In this document: piece after piece, positions 1-5,059 of the stretch | How positions within the stretch are numbered: position 1 is the stretch's first letter | Layout: the number at the start of each line of letters is the position of its first letter | Source: Anaerolineales bacterium | GTDB lineage: Bacteria > Chloroflexota > Anaerolineae > Anaerolineales > E44-bin32 | Assembly: GCA_030642885.1 (NCBI GenBank) | Contig: DAOWMX010000181.1 | Coordinates: 1-5,059, forward strand | DNA: 5,059 nucleotides | Direction of reading: 5' to 3' | Notes under the pieces: model-generated | What the model saw: only the letters and a program-made list of their open reading frames with translations | Told to the model about the DNA's origin: nothing | The model's database searches: none | Made by a program: the position numbers and the translations under genes

Positions 1-514
1 AGATCACCAACCTGCCTCCTGCCGATCTTCTCCGGAGGGGCATCACGTTTGTGCCCCAAGGGCGCCACGTATTCCCATTGATGACGGTTCGTGAGAACCT
101 GGAACTGGGTGCGTATATCCACCGGGATCGCAAATTAATAGAGCAAAATCTGGAGAAAGTTTACAACCTCTTTCCCCTCCTTAGAGAACGAAGCAAACAG
201 AAGGGTAGATCCTTAAGCGGCGGTGAGATGCAGACGCTCGAGATGGGGCGAGCAATGCTTCTCAATCCACGTTTGATGTTCCTTGACGAACCATCCCTCG
301 GACTATCGCCGATCATGGCAAATGAGGTGTTCGACAAGATCGAAGAGATCAAGGTAGCCGAAGTACGATCCTGATCGTCGAGCAGAACGCGGACCGCAGC
401 CTCAGAATGTCGGACTATGCTTACGTTCTAGAGGTCGGCAAGAACAAATACAAAGGACCGGCTGAGGAGATACGGAACAATGAGGAGGTGAAGCGCCTCT
501 ACCTCGGCGGGTAA
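1..514 (+). pseudogene. livF: LivF-type branched-chain amino acid ABC transporter ATPase, 3' part, frameshifted
   Basis: This is the C-terminal two thirds of a cytoplasmic ABC ATPase of the LivF class, which powers uptake through LivHM-type permeases. The 5' end and the Walker A motif lie outside the window. In frame 3 one reads the Q-loop (FVPQGR, Gln codon at 57-59), the signature LSGGEMQ (213-233), Walker B LMFLDEP (273-293) and the D-loop region SLGLSP. That frame ends at TGA 372-374. The missing C-terminus continues in frame 2 as TILIVEQNADRSL (from 365) to LYLGG and TAA 512-514, the typical LivF ending with VEQN at the switch region. Restoring one base near 351-364 would join the halves with the spacing usual in LivF between the IEEI-type helix and the TILIVEQ strand. 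The cause is a real one-base deletion or a sequencing or assembly error; no slippery heptamer for programmed frameshifting is visible. LivF-type ATPases also serve importers of urea, amides and aromatic acids, so the cargo is unknown. Confidence 0.88.
351..365 (+). other. Frameshift zone (-1) inside livF
   Basis: Homology to LivF runs in frame 3 up to about the lysine codon at 351-353 and resumes in frame 2 by the Thr codon at 365-367. The sequence in between (aaggtagccgaagtac) has no homopolymer run longer than two and no X-XXY-YYZ slippery site. This argues for a one-base deletion or base-call error rather than programmed recoding. The exact base cannot be placed because this linker is variable in the family. 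Confidence 0.8.
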
Positions 515-532
515 CCGTCACAGCGTCTGGAT

Positions 533-2503
533 ATGGCCTTCAATTATCTCTTCCGTTCCGGTTCGATCGGTTCCTTAGTTATGCGGAATCGCATTGTCAT
601 GCCCGCGATGGCGACCAACTTCGCTTCGGCCTGGGGAGAGCCTACGCCTCGGATGATCGCTTACTACGCGCGTCGTTCACTAGGCGGAGCCGGGCTAATC
701 ACGGTGGAGAACACCAACATTGAGTACCCGGTTGGCGGAAACGGTGCAACACAACTTCGGATCGATCACGATCGATTCATCCCGGGACTTCATCATCTAG
801 TCCAGGCCGTTCATGCGGGCGGTGCCCGGGTATCGATACAGATCAACCACGTCGGTGCGGCGGCCGACCCCAAGCGCACGGGATGTGCCCCTCGGGGACC
901 ATCGCCGGTAGCTTGGGGGCGATCCGGAGTGTTGGCACAGCCCCTTTCCTCATCGGAGATCGACGAAACGATTGAACGCTTCTGCTCCGCGGCGAAGCGA
1001 GCGAAAAGGGCAGATTTTGATGCCGTTGAGATCCACGGAGGGCACGGCTACTTGATCGCGCAATTTCTCTCTCCTCTTACCAATCGTCGAACGGATGAGT
1101 ACGGTGGTTCTCCAGAAGCGCGCTGGCAATTCGCGCTGGAAGTGGTGGAGCAAGTTAGGGAGCGTGTTGGAGCTAATTTCCCAATCATATTTCGGCTCAG
1201 CATTGACGAGTTTGTCCCAGGGGGGAGAGATCTGGAAGAGTCAATCGAGTTATGCCAAGCGCTCGTGGATGCCGGAGTCGATGCAATCAGTGCAACCGCG
1301 GGAACGAGTACAAGCCTGGCAAAACAGCTTGAACCGATGTCGTACCCACAAGGATGGCGTGCGTATCTGGCAAGCGCCGTGAAGAAGTCCGTCAAGATCC
1401 CCGTGATCACGGTTGGCGTAATCCGGACACCGGATGTTGCCGAGCGAATTCTTCGAGAAGGGAACGCGGATTTCGTCGCCATCGGAAGGGGTTTAATCGC
1501 CGACCCGGACTGGCCAAGAAAGGCGCGGTCCGGAGATGTTCAAGAGATACGCCGGTGCATTTCCTGTAACCGTTGTGTTAGGCAGCGGGTGTTCGATGAT
1601 CTGCCGATTTGCTGTTCGGTCAATCCTGAGGTCGGACAGGAGTCTTCGATAAAGGAAGCGCGAACTCGGAACCCAAAGCAGATCGTCGTTGTCGGTGGCG
1701 GTCCTGCCGGAATGCAATCCGCTGCGTCCGCTGCGCAGGCCGGACATAACGTGATCCTGTTCGAAGAACAGCCGAAGCTGGGGGGACAGCTTCTCCTTGC
1801 GTGTGTACCGCCGCACAAGGAGAAGGTGAAGTGGCTAATCGACGATCTTGTACGAGCGATCCCATCGTCCGTCGATGTTCGCCTTGGACAACGGGTCAAC
1901 GAAGAGATCCTCCGAAACATCAATCCCGATGTGGTCATCCTTGCGACGGGGGCAACGGCTGGTCGATTGGATGTTCCCGGAGGCGGGGACAGTTGTGTTG
2001 TGACCGCACACGAGGTGCTCCGCAAGGGGATGTCGTTCGATGGTGCGTGCGTAGCCGTGATTGGTGCAGGGATGGTCGGTTGTGAAACGGCCGCCTATCT
2101 TGCGGACCGCGGATGTTCCGTGATCCTCCTCGAAACTCTTGACCTGCCAGCCGGCGATTGCGAGCCGATCACGCGGGTCGAACTACTCGATCGGCTGAAT
2201 GAGATGGGCGTTCATATTCTGACCGGAGTGACAGTCCAACGAGTGAGCAAAAACGGACAGATTATCATAACGACAGCCGAGGGAATCGAGAAAAACTTCG
2301 ATACGGAACGGGTAGTTATGGCGGTCGGCGCGACTTCGAACGATGCTCTCGAAGAGGAATTGAGCGGGAGTCCGTTTGATGTTGTCGTAGTGGGTGATGC
2401 GCGAAGCCCTAGGGGGATTCAGGAAGCCATCTTTGAAGGATGGGGCTCGGTGATACGCCGAGGGAAGTTCTCGTTGGAAGAGAACGGGCAGGAGGGAACA
2501 TGA
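533..2503 (+). CDS. Old Yellow Enzyme fusion: FMN/4Fe-4S/FAD NAD(P)H-dependent enoate or enoyl-CoA reductase (FadH/BaiCD-like)
   Basis: A complete 656-residue protein with the three-part architecture of 2,4-dienoyl-CoA reductase (FadH), BaiCD and trimethylamine dehydrogenase. Residues 1-335 form the OYE TIM barrel that binds FMN: early NRIVMPAM (19-26), QINH (103-106), EIHGGHGYLIAQFLSPLTNR (166-185, with Tyr173 at the FadH proton-donor position), and VAIGRGLIADPDW (315-327). Cysteines 342, 345, 348 and 360 (or 361) form the CxxCxxC-x11-C pattern for one 4Fe-4S cluster. Residues 383-410 hold the FAD dinucleotide fold (VVVGGGPAGM). Residues 507-527 hold a second GxGxxG (VIGAGMVGCETA) for NAD(P)H. 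The C-terminal VVVVGDARSPRGIQEAIFEG (617-636) is the usual second FAD contact. No signal peptide is seen, so it is cytoplasmic. ATG 533 is the only ATG/GTG/TTG start between the livF stop and the barrel. It lacks a good Shine-Dalgarno site and sits 18 bases after that stop, which suggests translational coupling. The substrate is unknown. The family reduces or desaturates C=C bonds conjugated to a carbonyl or thioester; amine dehydrogenation, as in TMADH, is an alternative. Confidence 0.93.
   Translation: MAFNYLFRSGSIGSLVMRNRIVMPAMATNFASAWGEPTPRMIAYYARRSLGGAGLITVENTNIEYPVGGNGATQLRIDHDRFIPGLHHLVQAVHAGGARVSIQINHVGAAADPKRTGCAPRGPSPVAWGRSGVLAQPLSSSEIDETIERFCSAAKRAKRADFDAVEIHGGHGYLIAQFLSPLTNRRTDEYGGSPEARWQFALEVVEQVRERVGANFPIIFRLSIDEFVPGGRDLEESIELCQALVDAGVDAISATAGTSTSLAKQLEPMSYPQGWRAYLASAVKKSVKIPVITVGVIRTPDVAERILREGNADFVAIGRGLIADPDWPRKARSGDVQEIRRCISCNRCVRQRVFDDLPICCSVNPEVGQESSIKEARTRNPKQIVVVGGGPAGMQSAASAAQAGHNVILFEEQPKLGGQLLLACVPPHKEKVKWLIDDLVRAIPSSVDVRLGQRVNEEILRNINPDVVILATGATAGRLDVPGGGDSCVVTAHEVLRKGMSFDGACVAVIGAGMVGCETAAYLADRGCSVILLETLDLPAGDCEPITRVELLDRLNEMGVHILTGVTVQRVSKNGQIIITTAEGIEKNFDTERVVMAVGATSNDALEEELSGSPFDVVVVGDARSPRGIQEAIFEGWGSVIRRGKFSLEENGQEGT
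2490..2496 (+). promoter_or_regulatory. Shine-Dalgarno site for the AOR gene
   Basis: AGGAGGG lies inside the last codons of the upstream OYE gene, just before ATGATG at 2500-2505. It decides the start of the AOR gene against an in-frame ATG at 2440, which lies deep in the upstream gene and has no such site. Both tandem ATGs are possible: AGGAGG is 4 bases from the first and 7 from the second. Confidence 0.8.
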
Positions 2504-4230
2504 TGCAGATCGTTAGAGTGAATGTCCGTAGCGGGAAGATCACGGAAACGCCCGTTGCCGGCGAACAGGCATACTACGGTGGACGCCAGCTGATCGCCAA
2601 GGTGTTGACCCAAGAAGTGTCTCCGATTTGCGATCCTCTCGGGCGGTACAACAAGCTGATCTTCGCACCTGGCTGGCTCGGAGGAACTGTGGTGACAACC
2701 TCGGGCCGCCTGTCAATCGGAGCGAAGAGTCCACTGACCGGTGGAGTGAAGGAGAGTAACGTCGGTGGCGATGCCGGTCAGAAACTCGCTCGACTCGGAA
2801 TCCGCGCACTGATCCTCGAAGACGTACCCGAGGAAGTTGGATTGCGGATCGTGCACGTTGATCGGAGGGGAATCCGTTTCGCAAAGGGGACGCATCTTTC
2901 CGGTCATACAGTCTCCGAAACGTTTACCATCCTTCGAGAGCAATATGGGAATTCGATCGGATTGTTGGTAATAGGCCCGGCTGGAGAGATGCTCATGACT
3001 GCAGCGGGCGTTGCCACAACCGACCGCGAGGGAATCCAGATTCGCTACGCCGCTCGCGGAGGATTGGGCTCCGTCATGGGCTCGAAAGGGATAAAAGCAA
3101 TCGTCATCGATGATGCTGGTACAACCAACGACGCCGGACACGATCCCGACCGATTCAAAGAGACGGCCAAACGCTTCACAGATCTACTGTTGGCTAGTCC
3201 GAAGATCGAGGGACGCAGAAAGTACGGTACAGCCGGGATTGTCGCAAAAGCCAACGAGCTTGGATTGCTTCCCACGAGGAACTTCTCGGCAGGATCTTTC
3301 GAGGAGATCGATTCGATCACGGGTGCTCGGCTGGCTGAGCTGATTGCAGAACGCGGTGGCGAAGGTAGATCGGGGACCGCGTGCATGAGTGGGTGTGTGA
3401 TTCGATGTTCGAATGTCTTTCCCGACGCGGATGGAAAACGAAAGGTAGCATCATTGCAGTATGAAAATATCGCTCTGCTTGGTTCGAACTGTGGAATCGG
3501 GAGTTTGGATGGTATTGCCACCCTCAATGCCCTGTGTAATGAAATCGGTCTGGATGCGATTGAGATGGGCGGTGTGTTGGGTGTAACAATGGACGCCGGA
3601 CTCATCCCATTCGGCGATGTGGAAGGAGCAGCAGGATTCCTTCGAGAAATCCAAGATGGAACACCTCTTGGGCGGATTCTCGGACAAGGCGTGACGTTCG
3701 CTGGGCAGGCACTCGGTGTTCGGAGGATTCCAGCGGTCAACGGACAAGGAATACCCGGTTATGATCCGCGTGCGCTGAAGGGGAACGGTGTGACGTACGT
3801 TACATCGCCGATGGGCGCAGATCACACAGCGGGGAATGCGTTTGGCACGGCGGGAACGATCGATCCACTCGCCAAAAAGGGGCAGCTGGAAAATTCTCGG
3901 GGACTGCAGATTCGCGCAATGATACTCGATATGTCTGGACTATGTCTGTTCGCCCGCGGACCGCTCGTGGAATCCCCTGGATTGCTGGCTGATCTACTGA
4001 GCGCCCGCTTCGGATGGGATATCTCGTTCCCGAAGATTGTTGCAATGGCTGTTGATACCCTGGAAACCGAACGAGCGTTTAACGATCGCGCCGGGGTCTC
4101 GGATCGATTCGCCGACGTGCCTGAGTTTATGCGCGTGGAACCTCTCCCCCCTCATGGTACCGTCTACGATCTGACAAACGAAGAGATGCAGGCAATTTGG
4201 AAGATTGAGCCAGAGACGAGTCGCTTCTAG
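2500..4230 (+). CDS. AOR-family tungsten-pterin aldehyde:ferredoxin oxidoreductase
   Basis: A complete 576-residue cytoplasmic enzyme, close to the usual length of about 600 for the family. AORs bind a tungsten (sometimes molybdenum) bis-pterin and one 4Fe-4S cluster, and interconvert aldehydes and carboxylic acids with ferredoxin. The N-terminal AOR domain shows YYGGRQLIAK (25-34), PTSGR-like TTSGRLSIGAKSPLTGG (66-82), SNVGGDAG (86-93) and AARGGLGSVMGSKGIKA (184-200). Cysteines 295, 299 and 303 (CMSGCVIRC) plus Cys482 are the expected cluster ligands; this first group is Cx3Cx3C. Cys482 lies in DMSGLC (477-482), which matches the pterin-binding DxxGLC motif. NEIGLD (347-352) resembles the first copy, with Asn in place of Asp. 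GYDPRALKGNGVTYVTSPMG (420-439) followed by ADHTAG is typical of the family. The start overlaps the OYE stop (ATGA), so the two are translationally coupled. ATG 2503 is equally possible and would give 575 residues. The physiological direction and substrate are unknown; a carboxylate reductase or an enzyme for a non-aldehyde substrate remains possible. Confidence 0.93.
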   Translation: MMQIVRVNVRSGKITETPVAGEQAYYGGRQLIAKVLTQEVSPICDPLGRYNKLIFAPGWLGGTVVTTSGRLSIGAKSPLTGGVKESNVGGDAGQKLARLGIRALILEDVPEEVGLRIVHVDRRGIRFAKGTHLSGHTVSETFTILREQYGNSIGLLVIGPAGEMLMTAAGVATTDREGIQIRYAARGGLGSVMGSKGIKAIVIDDAGTTNDAGHDPDRFKETAKRFTDLLLASPKIEGRRKYGTAGIVAKANELGLLPTRNFSAGSFEEIDSITGARLAELIAERGGEGRSGTACMSGCVIRCSNVFPDADGKRKVASLQYENIALLGSNCGIGSLDGIATLNALCNEIGLDAIEMGGVLGVTMDAGLIPFGDVEGAAGFLREIQDGTPLGRILGQGVTFAGQALGVRRIPAVNGQGIPGYDPRALKGNGVTYVTSPMGADHTAGNAFGTAGTIDPLAKKGQLENSRGLQIRAMILDMSGLCLFARGPLVESPGLLADLLSARFGWDISFPKIVAMAVDTLETERAFNDRAGVSDRFADVPEFMRVEPLPPHGTVYDLTNEEMQAIWKIEPETSRF

Positions 4231-4247
4231 ATACGAGTCAAAATTCG

Positions 4248-4255
4248 AAAGGAGG
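4248..4255 (+). promoter_or_regulatory. Shine-Dalgarno site for the cupin gene
   Basis: AAAGGAGG lies in the 29-base gap after the AOR stop, with only four bases to ATG 4260. No hairpin plus T-run is seen in the gap, so transcription probably continues from the AOR gene. Confidence 0.8.
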
Positions 4256-4259
4256 CAGT

Positions 4260-4625
4260 ATGAATTACGTTGTCGATTCCTCGATGGTCAAGGGTGTAAA
4301 GAAGATCCCTAGCAGGACTTCCAAGCTGCTGTTGTCGGAAATCAGCGTGGGAGCACAGGGATTCTCAATGGGACAAAACGTTACCGCTGTAGGCAGTCAA
4401 ATCCCGGAGCACATGCACGAGATCTCCGAGGAGGGGATGTACATCGTCAGTGGCCAGGGCCGTCTCATTACCGATGAGGGCGAGCAGGAGCTCGGTCCGG
4501 GAATGGCCATATACATGCCTCCGGGGGTTAAGCACTCAATCATCAACACGGGGAATGAGGAATTAAAGCTCGTTTGGGTTTACTGCCCCCCACTACCCCA
4601 CCACAAAAAAGTAACAACCAAATAG
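4260..4625 (+). CDS. Small single-domain cupin protein
   Basis: A complete 121-residue cytoplasmic protein that is one cupin barrel. Motif 1 is clear: His51, His53 and Glu58 in PEHMHEISEEGMYIVSG, followed by Gly65 (HxHx4Ex6G). Motif 2 matches exactly: G81-x5-P87-x-G89-x2-H92-x3-N96 (GMAIYMPPGVKHSIIN). The four usual metal ligands (two His, Glu, His) are all present, so it very probably binds a divalent metal such as Mn, Fe, Ni or Zn. Small cupins of this type act as isomerases, dioxygenases, lyases or ligand sensors; the sequence does not choose among them. The C-terminal tail CPPLPHHKK adds a Cys and two His outside the core motifs. It lies 29 bases after the AOR gene and 18 before the next gene, and is likely cotranscribed. 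An accessory enzyme acting on the same metabolite is the simplest reading (inference). Confidence 0.9.
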   Translation: MNYVVDSSMVKGVKKIPSRTSKLLLSEISVGAQGFSMGQNVTAVGSQIPEHMHEISEEGMYIVSGQGRLITDEGEQELGPGMAIYMPPGVKHSIINTGNEELKLVWVYCPPLPHHKKVTTK

Positions 4626-4627
4626 TC

Positions 4628-4634
4628 AAGGAGG
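4628..4634 (+). promoter_or_regulatory. Shine-Dalgarno site for the 3'-terminal gene
   Basis: AAGGAGG lies nine bases before ATG 4644 in the 18-base gap after the cupin stop. This well-placed site supports 4644 as the start of a real gene that runs off the window edge. Confidence 0.8.
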
Positions 4635-4643
4635 AAGACAAGA

Positions 4644-5059
4644 ATGTTTAACGAGACCAGGAAAAGTCTGGAGAAGATGGGACTCCCAAAAGGGGATCTC
4701 TACGAGCTAACAACCTCAGGGAAAACGTTCCCCGATGGGGCGCACTTTCGCATGGAAGTTCCAACAGTGAACTCCATCGAAGCATTTCAAGCGCTGATCG
4801 AAAGAGCGGATGAGCTTGGAATCGTGATCAACCGCATCGATGAGACCTATGGAATCTTCCGACACACGCTGGAAGAACTCCGAGCGTATACAAAGCTGGC
4901 TAAGGAACGGGGTGTAGCGCTCAATCTGTCGGTGGGACCACGCGCGACATACGACACCGGCGCAACCGTGCAAACACCCCAAGGGGTGCGCATAGGATAC
5001 CGTTTGCGAGGAATGGAACAGGTAGTTCGCGCAATCGAGGATGTCAAGCGTGCAGTCTC
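4644..5059 (+). CDS. Uncharacterised protein, possible TIM-barrel 'U32 peptidase-like' family, 5' part
   Basis: The first 138 residues of a protein that continues past the window. The frame is open throughout and starts at ATG 4644 behind a strong Shine-Dalgarno site. Visible segments: LPKGDLYELTTSGKTFPDGA (14-33), FRMEVPTVNSIEAFQALIERADELG (35-59), then alternating beta/alpha-like stretches IVINRI (60-65), LEELRAYTKLAKERGVALNLSVGPR (76-100), and YRLRGMEQVVRAIEDVKRAV (119-138). The alternation of short hydrophobic strands with charged amphipathic helices fits the first half of a TIM barrel. From memory it resembles uncharacterised proteins with an N-terminal LPxGD...S.K.FPDGA.YR.E.P pattern and a VGPR strand, often auto-labelled U32 family peptidase. 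That label is not evidence of protease activity. There is no signal peptide. As the last visible gene of the cluster it may share a substrate with the cupin and the AOR (inference). Confidence 0.8.
   Translation, partial: MFNETRKSLEKMGLPKGDLYELTTSGKTFPDGAHFRMEVPTVNSIEAFQALIERADELGIVINRIDETYGIFRHTLEELRAYTKLAKERGVALNLSVGPRATYDTGATVQTPQGVRIGYRLRGMEQVVRAIEDVKRAV

Noticed and set aside
351..365. Programmed -1 ribosomal frameshift in livF
   Set aside because: No slippery heptamer and no obvious downstream pseudoknot, and LivF proteins are not known to use recoding.
761..776. Near-palindrome atcgatcacgatcgat as a possible operator
   Set aside because: It sits inside the OYE barrel, encodes ordinary residues (RIDHDRF), and its central bases do not pair as a perfect dyad.
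1048..2025. Overlapping antisense open frames opposite the OYE gene (144 and 161 codons)
   Set aside because: Low-complexity Ser/Thr/Arg/Pro translations with no domain and no plausible ribosome binding context, and the sense strand is a well-supported enzyme.
2440..2499. Upstream ATG at 2440 as the AOR start
   Set aside because: It would add 20 residues unlike any AOR N-terminus and overlap the OYE by 64 bases. AGGAGGG at 2490 and ATGATG at 2500 fit much better.
3045..3740. Long antisense open frame of 231 codons opposite the AOR gene
   Set aside because: It lies wholly inside a gene with clear family motifs. The protein is Pro/Ser/Arg-rich with no recognisable motif, typical of an antisense shadow.
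4231..4259. Possible terminator between the AOR and cupin genes
   Set aside because: No inverted repeat and no T-run, only the Shine-Dalgarno site of the cupin gene.
4727..4740. Short inverted repeat ccccgatgggg as a terminator
   Set aside because: The stem is four base pairs, there is no T-run, and it lies inside the open frame of the last gene.

Overview
The window is a compact run of five genes, all on the + strand. It looks like one operon from an anaerobic or facultatively anaerobic prokaryote. Base composition looks moderately GC-rich by eye. Three of the five genes have clear purine-rich Shine-Dalgarno sites (AGGAGGG, AAAGGAGG, AAGGAGG). The presence of an AOR-family (tungsten-pterin/4Fe-4S) oxidoreductase points to anaerobic metabolism. 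Lineage cannot be fixed from the sequence. A bacterium is more likely than an archaeon, because a LivF-type ABC ATPase sits beside a FadH/BaiCD-type flavoenzyme.

Layout: (1) 1-514 is the 3' part of a LivF-like ABC transporter ATPase. A -1 frameshift near 351-365 splits it between two frames. (2) 533-2503 is a complete 656-residue Old Yellow Enzyme fusion of the 2,4-dienoyl-CoA reductase / BaiCD / trimethylamine dehydrogenase type: FMN barrel, 4Fe-4S cysteines, FAD/NAD(P) half. (3) 2500-4230 is a complete 576-residue AOR-family aldehyde:ferredoxin oxidoreductase that overlaps the previous stop as ATGATG. (4) 4260-4625 is a complete 121-residue single-domain cupin. (5) From 4644 to the window edge is the first 138 residues of a protein resembling uncharacterised proteins often labelled 'U32 peptidase-like'. 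No RNA genes, mobile elements, CRISPR arrays, promoters or terminators are visible. The longest gap between genes is 29 bases.

How they may work together (inference): a LivFGHM/HAAT-type importer could bring in a small organic acid or amino-acid-like compound. The OYE fusion could reduce or desaturate an enoate or enoyl-CoA bond. The AOR could interconvert an aldehyde and an acid using ferredoxin. The cupin and the downstream protein would be accessory enzymes or binding proteins. The substrate cannot be read from the sequence. The most notable points are the tight coupling of an OYE fusion to an AOR, the missing FadH-type catalytic histidine in the OYE, the frameshifted livF, and the unrecognised downstream protein.
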